A stretch of DNA of 64,000 nt. Origin: Corynebacterium hylobatis (GTDB lineage: Bacteria > Actinomycetota > Actinomycetes > Mycobacteriales > Mycobacteriaceae). Position numbers and translations under genes: made by a program. The stretch lies in NCBI RefSeq assembly GCF_003955685.1, contig NZ_RXHJ01000014.1, forward strand, positions 45,263-109,262. Direction: 5' to 3'. Shown in pieces: positions 9,236 through 19,280 of this stretch (position 1 is the stretch's first letter; each line of letters starts with the position of its first letter). The notes beneath the pieces are model-generated. The model had not been told where the DNA came from and searched no databases. It was given only the letters and a program-made list of their open reading frames with translations.

Positions 9236-10399
9236 TCAGCCCAGCTCGGCCTGCAGCAGCTCCGAGAACTTGTAGGTGCCGGTCGGCTGGTCATCCCGGT
9301 CGAGGAGGTAGAGACGCTTCACAGCCACCACGACAGATTCGGCGATGTCGTCCCGCACGGCCGGGTCAGTCAGGCGGGCGACATCCTCCGGGTTGGAGAG
9401 ATAACCGGCGATCAGCTCCACCGTAGGGGCCTGTGTCAGGCGCAGCAGATCCCAGGTGCGGGCGTGGGTGCCGCAGTTCTGGAAGTCGGTGCGGGCGACG
9501 ATCTCGCGTTGGATGTAGCCGGAGAGTGATTCCCCGGTCAGGGAGCTGTTGCCGGTATCCGAACCGAAGTAGAAGGTGGCCACGCCGTGGGCCTTCTCGT
9601 TCGGGTACTTGTCCGCCTGGACGGAGATGACCAGGTCGGCACCGAAGGCGTTGGCGATCTCGGCACGTGCTGTGGCGGAGGGGTCGTCCATGCGGGGACG
9701 GGACTTTATCGTCTCCATGCCGGCGGCGATCATGCGCCCCTCGATGCGGGAGGCGAGATCCCAGATGATCTCTTCCTCGGTGATCTCCCCGTGCAGACCA
9801 CGCACTATCCGGCCCTTGTTCACGCCACCCAGGGCGGGGTCGATCACCACCCGTTTGCCGGCGAGCTTGGGGCCGGCGTTGCGGACCTGCTCGCGTTCCC
9901 GGATGGCCAGGGGGCTACCGCCGGTGATACGCCTGCCCAGCAGCTTCAGGGCACGGATCGTGTCGGGGCCGCAGACCCCGTCGTCCTGGAGTCCGGAGTT
10001 CAGCTGGAAGGCCGCCAGTGCCTCGTGGGTGCAGCGGCCGAAGTGGCCGTCGATGCGGTGGGAATAGAAGCCCAGCTCCTGGAGCTGATCCTGGAGCTGG
10101 GAGACATCGTCGCCGACGAGTTCGTTGTTCGGCTGGTAGGACAGTACGCGGGCACCGAGCTGGTAGGAGGCGTGGCGCAGTTCCCGCAGGGTCATCTCGT
10201 CGATGTGGCCCGAGGGGACGATGCCGCGGGACTGCTGGAAGGCCTTGAGAACCTCGGCGAGTGCGGCGTCGAAAAGCTTGTCCTCCTCCGCGTACTTGTC
10301 GGAGAGGTCGGCCTCGTAGCCGGGCAGCAGGCCCAGCCGCGCCAGGGTGGAGCGTGCCTCCGCCACCCTCGGGCTGCGGTCACCGACACGAAAAGTCAT
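9236..10399 (-). CDS. cwlM: CwlM-type N-acetylmuramoyl-L-alanine amidase homologue
   Basis: A protein of 387 residues with two peptidoglycan-binding-like domains (about 1-80 and 90-155: GDDVSQLQDQLQELGFYSHRIDGHFG, FQLNSGLQDDGVCGPDTIRAL) and an amidase_3 domain from about residue 175. In mycobacteria CwlM is a regulator of MurA rather than a working amidase. Here the usual first zinc ligand motif (DPGHGG) reads DPALGG, so the histidine is lost, which fits a regulatory pseudo-enzyme. The start could be the GTG at 10405 or the ATG at 10399; GGAAGGAG precedes both. It lies downstream of trxBA in the same direction. Confidence 0.9.
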   Translation of the reverse strand: MTFRVGDRSPRVAEARSTLARLGLLPGYEADLSDKYAEEDKLFDAALAEVLKAFQQSRGIVPSGHIDEMTLRELRHASYQLGARVLSYQPNNELVGDDVSQLQDQLQELGFYSHRIDGHFGRCTHEALAAFQLNSGLQDDGVCGPDTIRALKLLGRRITGGSPLAIREREQVRNAGPKLAGKRVVIDPALGGVNKGRIVRGLHGEITEEEIIWDLASRIEGRMIAAGMETIKSRPRMDDPSATARAEIANAFGADLVISVQADKYPNEKAHGVATFYFGSDTGNSSLTGESLSGYIQREIVARTDFQNCGTHARTWDLLRLTQAPTVELIAGYLSNPEDVARLTDPAVRDDIAESVVVAVKRLYLLDRDDQPTGTYKFSELLQAELG

Positions 10400-10493
10400 G
10401 GTCACGACGCTCCTTCCAGGGTCAGATAAACCAGATCTTATCCGAACCGTCGAGAGTCGGTCGGTACTGTTTTATCGATCCCAACGGTACCAG

Positions 10494-10817
10494 CTACATC
10501 AGTGGTTCCAGCTTCGCCATGATGTGGGAACGCGGGCGAACCCCCACGAACTCGTCGATCTTCTCGCCATCCTTGAAGAACAGCACGGCAGGGATGGACA
10601 TGATCTGGAACATGGCACCCAGGGTGCGCTGCTCGTCCACGTTGACCTTGGCGACAGTGACCTGCTCGCCCAATTCCTCCGCTACCTCCTCAATGATGGG
10701 GCCGAGCTTCTTGCACGGGCCACACCACTCGGCCCAGAAATCGACGATGACGGGCTTGTCGGACTCGACGACGATCTCCCGGAAATTCTCCTGGGTGACC
10801 TCAATGACCTTGCTCAT
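10494..10817 (-). CDS. trxA: Thioredoxin
   Basis: Cytoplasmic dithiol reductant of 107 residues with the active site WCGPC at 31-35 and the cis-proline segment MSIPAVLFF. The frame is open further upstream, but that extension is the antisense of trxB; the real start is the ATG at 10817 (SKVIEVTQENFREIV) with AAGGAG seven bases upstream. It follows trxB after 31 bases, an operon for NADPH-dependent disulfide reduction. Confidence 0.97.
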   Translation of the reverse strand: MSKVIEVTQENFREIVVESDKPVIVDFWAEWCGPCKKLGPIIEEVAEELGEQVTVAKVNVDEQRTLGAMFQIMSIPAVLFFKDGEKIDEFVGVRPRSHIMAKLEPLM

Positions 10818-10848
10818 GTGATTCTCCTTACTGGTCGGTGTTGATCGG

Positions 10849-11796
10849 TTAGAGAGCGGCGAGATAGTGCTCGGCGTCGGTGGCGGCGCGGCAGCCGGAA
10901 CCAGCGGCGGTGATGGCCTGCTGGTAGTGGTCGTCGACCAGGTCACCGCAGGCGAAGACACCCGGGACCGAGGTGGCGGTGGAGGGCTCGTCGACCTTGA
11001 CGTAACCGCCCTCCTTCAGCTCGATCTGGCCACCCAGGAACCCGGAGCGCGGGTCATGGCCGATGGCCACGAACATGGCGGCGACCGGCAGTTCGCTCAG
11101 CTCACCGGTGACGGTGTCGCGCAACATGACGCCCGCGACCTTGTTCTGGTTGTCCCCGGTGCCCTCGATGACGTGGTCGACGACCTTGTTCAGGGCGAAG
11201 TCGATCTTCTCGTTGGCGCGGGCACGCTCGAGCATGATGGCGGAGGCGCTGAAACCCTCCCGGCGGTGGATGAGAGTGACCTTGTCGGCGAATTTGGTCA
11301 GGAACGTGGCCTCCTCCATGGCGGAGTCACCGCCGCCGACGACGGCGATCTCGGCGCCCTTGAAGAAGAAGCCGTCACAGGTCGCACAGGTGGACACGCC
11401 ACGGCCCATGAGCTTGTCCTCACCCGGCACGCCCAGCAGACGGGCGGCCGCGCCGGTGGCCAGGATGATGGTCCGGGCCAGGTGGACCTCATCGCCCACG
11501 TGGACCTTCTTCACGTCGCCCTCGAGTTCGACGGAGTCGACCAGTTCCATGCGCATGTCCGAACCGAAGCGCTCGGCCTGGGCACGCATCTCCATCATGA
11601 GGTCAGGACCCATGATGCCGTCCTTGAAACCCGGGAAGTTCTCCACGTCGGTCGTGTTCATCAGCGCTCCGCCGTACTCGTAGCCCTCGAAGACGAGTGG
11701 CTTGAGCTCCGCGCGGGCGGCGTAGACGGCGGCGGTGTAGGCGGCCGGGCCGGAACCGATGATGATCACGTCGTGGATGGTGTCCTGGGCGGTCAT
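10849..11796 (-). CDS. trxB: Thioredoxin reductase
   Basis: NADPH-dependent flavoenzyme of 315 residues. It has the FAD-binding GSGPAAY at 14-20, the redox-active CATC at 137-140 and the NADPH-binding [12 protein letters not shown]. It begins with ATG at 11796 after AGGAG. Upstream, 71 bases separate it from sigM; in C. glutamicum the thioredoxin system is known to be SigM-dependent. I could not find a convincing SigM-type promoter here, so that link is by analogy only. Confidence 0.97.
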   Translation of the reverse strand: MTAQDTIHDVIIIGSGPAAYTAAVYAARAELKPLVFEGYEYGGALMNTTDVENFPGFKDGIMGPDLMMEMRAQAERFGSDMRMELVDSVELEGDVKKVHVGDEVHLARTIILATGAAARLLGVPGEDKLMGRGVSTCATCDGFFFKGAEIAVVGGGDSAMEEATFLTKFADKVTLIHRREGFSASAIMLERARANEKIDFALNKVVDHVIEGTGDNQNKVAGVMLRDTVTGELSELPVAAMFVAIGHDPRSGFLGGQIELKEGGYVKVDEPSTATSVPGVFACGDLVDDHYQQAITAAGSGCRAATDAEHYLAAL

Positions 11797-11867
11797 GAAT
11801 TCTCCTGCGGTATTCGGGTGATGTCACCCCGAGTCTAGTTTCCCGGCTCAGCGGGCTCACTCCATGG

Positions 11868-12458
11868 TCAACGTCCGCCCCGCGAGGAACATTCCGCCAG
11901 CAGTTCCGAACGCAGCATCTCACGTGCCCGGGAACGCCGCGACTTGATGGTCCCCGGCTGCACACCCTCCCGCTCGGCGACGTGGCTGACGCTGTAACCC
12001 TCGACGTCGATGAGCCACAGTGCGGTGCGCTGGTCGGGGCGCAGGCGGGCCAGCGACTCCTCCAGCTGCAGCAGCTTGTCCCGCTCCCCGATCGGGTCGA
12101 TCGCCAGGTGCGGATTGATGTCGTGGGGCAGGGCGTCGTCGTCGAGTGTGGTGACCTCGATCTGCCGGCGGTGGTTCCGGAAGTCCCAGCCGGAGTTCAT
12201 GACCAGGCGGTGCAGCCAGGTGCTCAGCGAGGACTCGTGGCGCCAGGTGTGCAGGTTGCAGCTGGCCTTGAACAACGCCTCCTGCAGGATGTCCTGCGCA
12301 TCGTCCTCGTTATGGCCGTATTTCCGCGCGACCCACAGCAGCCGCGCCCGGTGGCGCTCCACGATCTCGGTGAAGGCGCGCAGGTCGCCGCCGATGAAAT
12401 TCTCGACGAGCCGTCCGTCGGTGTGTGCCAATTTTCCCCCCGGAAATTTCGCTGACAC
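11868..12458 (-). CDS. sigM: ECF RNA polymerase sigma factor SigM
   Basis: Sigma-70 family group IV factor with region 2 (AFTEIVERHRARLLWVARKYGHNEDDAQDILQEALFKA, about residues 28-65) and region 4 (LARLRPDQRTALWLIDVEGYSVSHVAEREGVQPGTIKSRRSRAREML, about 136-182). Its location upstream of trxBA matches corynebacterial SigM, a disulfide-stress regulator. The start is uncertain: GTG at 12458 has no ribosome binding site, whereas a TTG at 12434 (AHTDGRLVENF) follows GGGGGGA. No anti-sigma gene follows. Confidence 0.9.
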   Translation of the reverse strand: MSAKFPGGKLAHTDGRLVENFIGGDLRAFTEIVERHRARLLWVARKYGHNEDDAQDILQEALFKASCNLHTWRHESSLSTWLHRLVMNSGWDFRNHRRQIEVTTLDDDALPHDINPHLAIDPIGERDKLLQLEESLARLRPDQRTALWLIDVEGYSVSHVAEREGVQPGTIKSRRSRAREMLRSELLAECSSRGGR

Positions 12459-12500
12459 CCATATTGGACCCCACCGCCGACCGCTGCGCTGGACAGGGGG

Positions 12501-12530
12501 CGACGGTGCCCACTGCAGTGGGCACCGTCG
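12501..12530. repeat. 30-bp perfect palindrome
   Basis: Bases 12501-12530 form an exact palindrome (two 15-base arms centred on CTGCAG; core GGTGCCCACTGCAGTGGGC). It lies between the sigM start and the stop of the downstream-ending HNH lipoprotein gene. There is no T-run on either strand, so it may be a U-tract-less terminator of the lipoprotein gene or an operator for sigM. Confidence 0.7.
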
Positions 12531-12573
12531 CCGCCTTCAGGGGGTGCTTCTCGACGCCGCTTCCGCGCGGGCC

Positions 12574-13509
12574 CTATTCGCAGACGGTGCCGTCGTTATC
12601 CCCGTCGCGGTACCAGTCGTATTCGGCATGAACTCCGGCGACATAGGGCCCGTAACCGGCGTCCTTCGCCTTCGCACAGCTGCTGAAGCGGGGGTCCGTA
12701 CCGGCCCCGACGGGAGCGGCCAGGGCCATCGGCTGCGTGGCCGGGTCCTCGAACACCGGCACCTCGGCCGTGGTGGTGGTGTTGATCCGGTAGGTGGTCT
12801 GCTCGTCGGGCAGCGGATGGTCGGGGCAGTCCGCGAGCACCCGGCCCATGGCGTCCTTCTCCGCGGCGGTCACCCACAGGTCGTAGCGGGCCTTCACCGC
12901 GATCTGCCGGGCGACGTAGTCGCAGCGGAAGGAACGGTTGGCCGGCAGCCAGGTCGCGGCATCACCGTCGCCCTTCTGCATGTTGGCGGGACCGTCGACG
13001 GCCAGCAGGTTGAGCGGGTCGTTGGCGAACTCGGTGCGTGCGGCGGTGTCGAGCTGCTGGGCGCCCTTCTGCCACGCATCGGACAGCGCGACGACGTGGT
13101 CGATCTGGACTGCCGTGGAGGTGTCCTGGCCGCGCTGGAAGTGGATCTCGGTGGCTGTGTAGGGGTCGTCCAGCACGCCGGTGAGCACCACGCAGTCGTG
13201 GGTGCCGGGGCGGAAGGTCTCGGACTCCAGGTCGCGGGCGAGGATGTCGTTGCGGGTGTCGCAGCCGTTGTGGTCGGTGTCCGACCAGGCAGGCCCGAAC
13301 TCCTCACGGTCATAGCCGGTCTTCGGGGCCCGGCCCTTGACAGCGAGGGCCTCCAGCGCAGCGGCGGCACCACCGGTGGTGGCAGCGGTGCTGGTGGTGG
13401 GGGCGGGCGTGGAGTCTGTGGCCACCGGTTCGCCGGAGGTGCAGCCGGTGACGGTGAGGGCCAGAGCCAGGACGGCTCCGGCAACGGTGTGCGGTCGACG
13501 CAGCATCAT
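12574..13509 (-). CDS. HNH (DUF1524/GmrSD-type) lipoprotein with C-terminal excalibur domain
   Basis: A secreted protein of about 311 residues. It has a lipoprotein signal (VLALALTVTGC), a Thr/Ala-rich linker, then a DUF1524-like HNH fold with DHVVALSDAWQKG, FANDPLNLLAVDGPANMQKGD and ATWLPANRSFRCDYVARQIAVKARY. The C-terminus is an excalibur calcium-binding motif (DWYRDGDNDGTVCE). This combination suggests an extracytoplasmic nuclease anchored to the membrane. The start is one of two adjacent ATGs at 13509/13506; the frame is open further upstream without a good start. It sits between murJ and sigM. Confidence 0.8.
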   Translation of the reverse strand: MMLRRPHTVAGAVLALALTVTGCTSGEPVATDSTPAPTTSTAATTGGAAAALEALAVKGRAPKTGYDREEFGPAWSDTDHNGCDTRNDILARDLESETFRPGTHDCVVLTGVLDDPYTATEIHFQRGQDTSTAVQIDHVVALSDAWQKGAQQLDTAARTEFANDPLNLLAVDGPANMQKGDGDAATWLPANRSFRCDYVARQIAVKARYDLWVTAAEKDAMGRVLADCPDHPLPDEQTTYRINTTTTAEVPVFEDPATQPMALAAPVGAGTDPRFSSCAKAKDAGYGPYVAGVHAEYDWYRDGDNDGTVCE

Positions 13510-13599
13510 GATGTTTTCCCGGGGTGGTACTGAAACTGATAACCGTTGCAGTATTCCACGCGCGGGAAACACGGAGGTCAGCGGCCACCTGCCTCCGCC

Positions 13600-16500
13600 T
13601 CAGTCCACGCCGACGACCTGTACCTCGGAGATCTCCGCCGGGGCGGTGAACCACACGAGGACTCCCCCGCCTGTCTGCCGTTCCAGCTCCAGGCTGTTGC
13701 GGCCTTCGTGGAGGGTGGTCTCCGCCAGCAGGGGTAGCCCTGCCGGGTCCTGCGTCTCTGCGCCCTCTGCGCCCTCCGGCACCGCGTAGACCGCCACCGG
13801 CACGTCCCCGTCCGGGACGTGGATGACCAGGTGCTGCAGTTCGGCGGGCTCCTCGAGTGTCAGGGTGACACCTGCCGGGACGGTGGTGGTGGACCAGACG
13901 GTGCCGGTGTCGCCGTCGATGAGCTCGGGGGCGGTCGCGGCGGTGACCTCCTGGACCCGGCCCAGCGGGCGGGGTGCGGTCTCGGTCGCGGAACCCTGGA
14001 TCGACTCGGAGGTGACCGGGGATTCCTCCCTGCCGCCGCTGAGGAAGCTGACCAGGTAGGTGGTCAGACCGGCGACGAGGACGACCGCGCCGATGGAACC
14101 CACGGCGAGCAGCGTGGCTGATTTCCGCGAGTAGGCCTTGGCGCCGAAGCCACCGGACTGGTCCTCGGGCTGCGGGTCCTCATCGTCCTCGACGACGAGG
14201 GCCTCGGGCTGTTCGTCGTCCACGCCGGCGAAGGCACGGAGCCGGGCGGCGAGCCTGCCCATATCGGTCTCGGTGGTGAAGTCCTCCAGGCCCGAGCAGG
14301 CCCCGGAGAGTAGTTTCAGGGCGGAGGTGACGGCGGCCTGGTCGCGTTCGACGGTGGCGTCGGTAAGCACCGCCGGGAAGGCCAGGACGGCCTGCCCGTC
14401 CGTGGAGATGCGGATCCGGGCCCGGTTGTCCAGGCCGATGGGGCGGGTGCCGGTGGTGGCGTCGGCGAGCGGGGCGATCGCCGCGGCGACGGCGTGCGGG
14501 TCCAGGGGGCCACCGTCAGCCACCACCCGCAGCGCGGAACCCGGTACCCAGTCGGCCACGACGAGGCAGCCGTTGCGGTACGCCAGGACCTCGATGTTGC
14601 CGGCCACACCCGGGGTGCCGGCAATGTTGCGGGTGCGGCGGGAGACCTCGGCGGCGGCGCCGGCGGCCGCGGCCGGGGAGGCCGGGGCCAGTGGTGCGTT
14701 GCCGGAGGTGTCCACGAAGGTCAGTGCCACCTCACGGCCGGTGGCCTGCTCGCGGGCGTGCCAGAAGCGGGCTCCCGGCACCGAACCGTGGTCGGCCAGC
14801 AGGCGGAACCGGCCGTCGGAGACCGGCGCACCGGGTACCAGCCGCGGGCCGCGGACGATGCCGGCGGACATGGGGGCCGGTGGCGGAGAGGAGTTGAAGG
14901 GGTCCATCGCCACGTACTGGGCGGAGATCTCCTGGGGGTCCGGCTCCTCGACCTTGATCTCCTTGCTCGTGTCCGGCCGGATGAAGCGGGAGGCACCCGG
15001 GATGCGGGTGAGGGCCCGGCCGAGGTTCTGCACCTCCGGCAGGCCGGAGAAACTCAGTGCGATGCCGGTGGCGATGAGGAAGATGATGCCGTCGATGCCC
15101 ACGCGGACCAGCACGCCGAGGGAGCCCAGACCGTCCAGCGGGCCTGCGGCGAAGGTGCGCAGGAGGAAGTCGGCGAACAGGGCCACGGCCACACCGATGA
15201 GGGAGGCTGCACCGGCCCACATCGTCGTGCGGATCTGGGAGCGGGTGCCCAGGTGGCCGAGCTTGCGGCGCAGCAGCAGTGCACCGATGACCGCACCCGC
15301 GACGAAGCCGAAGCCGTTGGCCGCACCCAGCAGGATGACCACCCGGGAGGGTGAGGTGGCCACCAGCGGGGCCAGCAGGGAGAGGACGATCTTCGTGGCC
15401 GTGATACCGGCGATGATGAAGGTCGGGGTCCAGGCTTCCTCGCGGGCGTAGAAGACACGCAGGTGCAGCAGCACCAGGGCGTAGGGCAGCAGCGTGAAGG
15501 CGGAGAAACTGAGTGTCAGGCCCAGCAGGGTGCCCGATTCGGTGTCGAAGTTCCGGTAGGAGAACAGCGCCACACCGATCTGCGGGCCGAAGGCGGTGAA
15601 GAAGAAGACGATGGGGATGAGCGCGATGAACGTCAGCTTCGTCGACAGGTTGAGGTCGTCGACCACCGCGCGGTCGTCACCGTCGGCGGCGTTGCGCGAC
15701 AGGCGCGGCATGATGGCGGTGAGCAGGGTGACGCCGATGATGCCGTAGGGCACCTGCAGCAGCAGCCACGCCTGCTGGTAGATCAGCGGGGCCGCCTTGT
15801 CGGACAGGGAGGCGATCTGGGTGGTCACCGCGTAACCGACCTGGGAGATGGCCACGTAGACCACGATGGCCAGGGCCATGCCGCCGAACTGTTTGAGGCG
15901 GGCGTCCATCCCCCACAGCGGGCGCAGGTCGACGCCCGCCTTCTTCAGGTAGGGCAGGAGAATCAGGGCCTGCACCACCACGCCCAGCGTGGTGCCCAGG
16001 CCGAGCAGGAGGACGTGCGGGTCGGTGATGCCGGCGGGGGCGTCGTCAAGCAGGGCCCCCGGCAGCGTCATGTAGGCAAGCAGCACGGTGATGGACACGA
16101 CGTTGTTGGCCACCGGCGCCCACGCGCCGGGTTTGAAGATGCCGCGGGTGTTGAGCACCGCCATGAACAGCGCGAAGATGCCGTAGAAGAAGATCTGCGG
16201 CAGCAGCAGGTAGGCGAAGGACGTCGACTGGACGATGTTGACCTCACCGTCCGGGTTCAGCAGCATCCGCGTCAGCAGGGGCGCGCCGATCACCGAGAGC
16301 AGCGTCACCGCAACCAGCAGCGTCGCGGAGAGGGTGAACAGGCGGCGGAAGAAGGCGGCACCCCGGTCGGGATCCTCCTTCTCCGCGCGCACCAGCACCG
16401 GCACCACCAGGGAGGTCAGCACCGCGCCGAGCACGATCTCCGTGATCAGGTTCGGCAGCGTGTTCGCCGTGTTGAAGGCGGAACCCACAGCCGGTCCCAG

Positions 16501-16785
16501 TGTCGCACCGATGAGCAGGTTGCGGATGAAGCCGGTGATCCGCGAGATGAGCGTCGCGATCGCCATGGAACCGCCGGCGCGCACCACATCCGCATCGGAG
16601 GCCACCTTCGTACTTCCGGTGGGGGCCTCCTCGACGGGTGCGCCGGGTGCGGCCGTCAGCCGCGAGCGGTCAGGGGCGGGGGCCGGCGGCGGCGCCGGCA
16701 CCCGTTGCTCCGGCACGGGGGACGGAGGTTCCGGGATGACGAAGCGTGACCGCTGGCCGGATGAGAGGTTGTCGGTGGAATTCAC
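13600..16785 (-). CDS. murJ: MurJ lipid II flippase fused to a pseudokinase-like domain
   Basis: A 1061-residue membrane protein. After a proline-rich N-terminus, the MurJ/MviN core spans about residues 60-590 with many hydrophobic helices (for example SMAIATLISRITGFIRNLLIGATLG and AFNTANTLPNLITEIVLGAVLTSLVVPVLVRAEKEDPDRGAAFFRRLF). The second half carries a degraded protein-kinase-like domain (about 650-880, GRFRLLADHGSVPGARFWHAREQATGREVALTFVD), one transmembrane helix (LLAVGSIGAVVLVAGLTTYLVSFL), and an extracytoplasmic discoidin-like tail. This architecture matches mycobacterial MviN, whose pseudokinase recruits an FHA protein. It follows the DUF6049 gene after 23 bases. Confidence 0.94.
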   Translation of the reverse strand: MNSTDNLSSGQRSRFVIPEPPSPVPEQRVPAPPPAPAPDRSRLTAAPGAPVEEAPTGSTKVASDADVVRAGGSMAIATLISRITGFIRNLLIGATLGPAVGSAFNTANTLPNLITEIVLGAVLTSLVVPVLVRAEKEDPDRGAAFFRRLFTLSATLLVAVTLLSVIGAPLLTRMLLNPDGEVNIVQSTSFAYLLLPQIFFYGIFALFMAVLNTRGIFKPGAWAPVANNVVSITVLLAYMTLPGALLDDAPAGITDPHVLLLGLGTTLGVVVQALILLPYLKKAGVDLRPLWGMDARLKQFGGMALAIVVYVAISQVGYAVTTQIASLSDKAAPLIYQQAWLLLQVPYGIIGVTLLTAIMPRLSRNAADGDDRAVVDDLNLSTKLTFIALIPIVFFFTAFGPQIGVALFSYRNFDTESGTLLGLTLSFSAFTLLPYALVLLHLRVFYAREEAWTPTFIIAGITATKIVLSLLAPLVATSPSRVVILLGAANGFGFVAGAVIGALLLRRKLGHLGTRSQIRTTMWAGAASLIGVAVALFADFLLRTFAAGPLDGLGSLGVLVRVGIDGIIFLIATGIALSFSGLPEVQNLGRALTRIPGASRFIRPDTSKEIKVEEPDPQEISAQYVAMDPFNSSPPPAPMSAGIVRGPRLVPGAPVSDGRFRLLADHGSVPGARFWHAREQATGREVALTFVDTSGNAPLAPASPAAAAGAAAEVSRRTRNIAGTPGVAGNIEVLAYRNGCLVVADWVPGSALRVVADGGPLDPHAVAAAIAPLADATTGTRPIGLDNRARIRISTDGQAVLAFPAVLTDATVERDQAAVTSALKLLSGACSGLEDFTTETDMGRLAARLRAFAGVDDEQPEALVVEDDEDPQPEDQSGGFGAKAYSRKSATLLAVGSIGAVVLVAGLTTYLVSFLSGGREESPVTSESIQGSATETAPRPLGRVQEVTAATAPELIDGDTGTVWSTTTVPAGVTLTLEEPAELQHLVIHVPDGDVPVAVYAVPEGAEGAETQDPAGLPLLAETTLHEGRNSLELERQTGGGVLVWFTAPAEISEVQVVGVD

Positions 16786-16808
16786 TCACAAAGCCGTTCT
16801 AAAGGTTT

Positions 16809-19280
16809 TCAGGGGCGCTGCCGGTTGCCGCGGCGTTGGCGGCCGAGGCGGAAGAGCAGCGCCAGGGACAACCCCACCACCAGGAGCAGGGCGATGCCGT
16901 AGGTGCCGACGATACCGGTCCGTGTCTGCACCGTGATGTCCACCGCCGTGGAGATGGGCGAGCCGTCACGGGTGGCCAGCCACAGCGTCAGCTGCGTCTG
17001 ATCCTGATCGGCGGGCAGGTCCGCGGTCATCTGCACCGTAATGGATCCGTGCGCCGGAATATGCACCCGCCCGGGCACGTCGACAGTCGCCCCCGGCGGA
17101 CCGTCATGGACCAGCTCGGTATCCACCGGCAGCGGCAGGCCGTTCTCCGCGACGATGAGCAGTGGTGAACTCTCCGAGGCCCGGGTGTAGACGTTGCCCG
17201 GCGGGATCAGCGCCACCGAACCCCGCAGATCCTGCAGGGTCCGCCGGTTGCCGTCCAACCGCCGGTCCGTCGCCGCCACCGCCGCCTCGTGGTGCCCGAG
17301 GCTGCTTCTCGACGTCGCCGACAGACTCATCAGCACGTCGCGGCGCAACGGCAGCGTGAAACCATAGCGGGTGAGGTTGATACCCCGGTCGTTGACCATC
17401 ATCCGCGTGAGATCATCGGTGTAGCGGGCCTGCTGGCTCGCGCGCAGCACCTCCGTGTCACTGAACACCGCCGGATCGGCGTAGGGCGAACCGAAACGCG
17501 TCACCCCCAGCGTCGGCGGGGACAACGGCTGCGCGTCCAGCGTCTCCGCCTGCTCCCGCGCCGGGGTCACCGCCTGGTCCAGCGGCAGCGGAGTCGCCGC
17601 ATCCTCGGCGAGCAACCCCGCCGTGGCGGTCAGGAGAGCGGCGGCGGTGGGGGCGTCGATAAGCGAGGCCGGGAGGATGAGCACCGGCTCCGGTGACTGC
17701 GCCCAGTCGGCGGGCAGCGTCTGCTCCGCCACCGCCAGCCGCACCGCCGAACCGGCCGTCAGCGCACGGGCGAGGGGGGAATCGAGGCGGGCGTCGAAAC
17801 GTGCATCCGGGTTGGAGTAGCCCGCGGTCTGCGGTTCCGGGCCCGTCGCCGCCAGCAGTGCCCCCAACGCGCCGGGGTAGGTCACCGCGTTGATGCCCGG
17901 GGCCAGGCGGGCGATATTGTCCACCTGGGGCACCCCCCAGACCGTGTTGTCGGCCACGAGCACCTGCACCGGGGTCTGCGGCACCGGCGCACCCGGCTCC
18001 TCCGGCAGCACCGGGGACTCCAGCGAGGAATGATCCGCCCCCGCCTGCTGCGGTGCCCGGCGCGCCACCGCGGCCTCCCACGTCGCCTGCATCCCATCCT
18101 CCAGCACCGTCGAACCCGTCTGGTCCGCCCAGCCCAGGGCCGTGGCCGCCTGCTCGGTGACGTAGCCGACGGCGGGGATGACGACATTGCCGGAGGGGGC
18201 GGCACCCAGCTCCGCCTGCAGGGTGGCCGGGCCACGCTGCACGGCCTCCCGGAACAGCCATTCATCCTCCGTGGCGGCCACGGCGTTGAGGTCCGCGTTC
18301 GCCCAGGGCAGCGCCACGGTGCAGCCCGCACCCGCGGTCGTGCTCAGCCGTGTCAGCCACTCCTGCGCGTCCGCCGCACCCCGGCCCGGCTCCCCCGGAT
18401 CGGATTCACCGGCGGAACCCCAGCTGTCGCGCAGCCGCTGGGCCTTCTTCGTCAGGGAGGGTCGTTCCGGTGACACGGTATAACCCTCCGCCATACGCGC
18501 GACGGTGTCCACCAGGGCCGGGTCAATGGCCAGGCAGGCGCCCTGGCTCAGCTCCGCCGCGTTCGGACCCGTGGTCGTCGCCGTAGCGTAGGTGTTGAGC
18601 AGGTCATTGAGCCGCCCACCGGGGGCCAGCTGGTCCGCGAGCTGCTCCGATTCGAGGATCAGCGGGGGATCCTCCGCCGCCCGGCCCGTCTCACCGGGAA
18701 CGATGTCCACCGGGGCGGTCAGCGGCACGATGAGGCTGACATCCGGGACCTGGGCCTCCTGCCGCTCCCCGGCCGTCGTGGTGAACAGCATCCGTTCCGT
18801 GCCCAGCTGTCCCACCCCCTGCTGCCCCACCGCACCCGTCAGCGCGAACATCAGCGGGTAGGTCGCGCCCGGCTGCAGCGCCAACGGATCCACCGGGATG
18901 GACACCTCCCGGCGCTCCCCCGCCGCCAGCTCCCCACCCAGGGGCCGGGCCGTGCCGAAATAGGGGTACGCATCCCTGCCCAGGGCGAGGATCCGGCGGG
19001 CATCGCCCACCGTGGCGGCGGCGTCCGCGCGCCGGGGCGTGACCGTGAGGTCCGAGACCGTTTCCCCGGAGTTGTTGAACACCGAGAGCACGACCCGCGC
19101 GGCATCTGCCTCGACGAGTTCCACACCGACGTCGGTGGGCTCGTCCGGGCGGGCGAAGGGATTGGCCCACTGGGCGGCGACGGCGGGGTCCGTCGGGGAG
19201 ACCGGGGTGGGGAGGGCATGGGCGGGCATCGACAGGCACAACGCCGCCGCGACCAGCAGCCCCCCGACCCTACGGATCAC
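16809..19280 (-). CDS. DUF6049 family membrane-anchored extracytoplasmic protein
   Basis: An 823-residue protein with an N-terminal signal peptide ([19 protein letters not shown]), a long extracytoplasmic region, a C-terminal transmembrane helix ([21 protein letters not shown]) and a short basic cytoplasmic tail. It is conserved between the NUDIX gene and murJ in mycolata, as is mycobacterial Rv3909. The function is unknown, but the neighbours imply a role in cell-envelope assembly. Its ATG overlaps the TGA of the NUDIX gene (ATGA), indicating translational coupling. Confidence 0.85.
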   Translation of the reverse strand: MIRRVGGLLVAAALCLSMPAHALPTPVSPTDPAVAAQWANPFARPDEPTDVGVELVEADAARVVLSVFNNSGETVSDLTVTPRRADAAATVGDARRILALGRDAYPYFGTARPLGGELAAGERREVSIPVDPLALQPGATYPLMFALTGAVGQQGVGQLGTERMLFTTTAGERQEAQVPDVSLIVPLTAPVDIVPGETGRAAEDPPLILESEQLADQLAPGGRLNDLLNTYATATTTGPNAAELSQGACLAIDPALVDTVARMAEGYTVSPERPSLTKKAQRLRDSWGSAGESDPGEPGRGAADAQEWLTRLSTTAGAGCTVALPWANADLNAVAATEDEWLFREAVQRGPATLQAELGAAPSGNVVIPAVGYVTEQAATALGWADQTGSTVLEDGMQATWEAAVARRAPQQAGADHSSLESPVLPEEPGAPVPQTPVQVLVADNTVWGVPQVDNIARLAPGINAVTYPGALGALLAATGPEPQTAGYSNPDARFDARLDSPLARALTAGSAVRLAVAEQTLPADWAQSPEPVLILPASLIDAPTAAALLTATAGLLAEDAATPLPLDQAVTPAREQAETLDAQPLSPPTLGVTRFGSPYADPAVFSDTEVLRASQQARYTDDLTRMMVNDRGINLTRYGFTLPLRRDVLMSLSATSRSSLGHHEAAVAATDRRLDGNRRTLQDLRGSVALIPPGNVYTRASESSPLLIVAENGLPLPVDTELVHDGPPGATVDVPGRVHIPAHGSITVQMTADLPADQDQTQLTLWLATRDGSPISTAVDITVQTRTGIVGTYGIALLLVVGLSLALLFRLGRQRRGNRQRP

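Noticed and set aside
10818..10961. N-terminal extension of thioredoxin
   Set aside because: The extension is a Ser/Thr/Pro-rich read through the end of trxB. The conserved start and AAGGAG are at 10817.
11797..11867. Possible SigM promoter upstream of trxB
   Set aside because: A GGGAAA element is present, but no GTT-type -10 at the right distance could be found.
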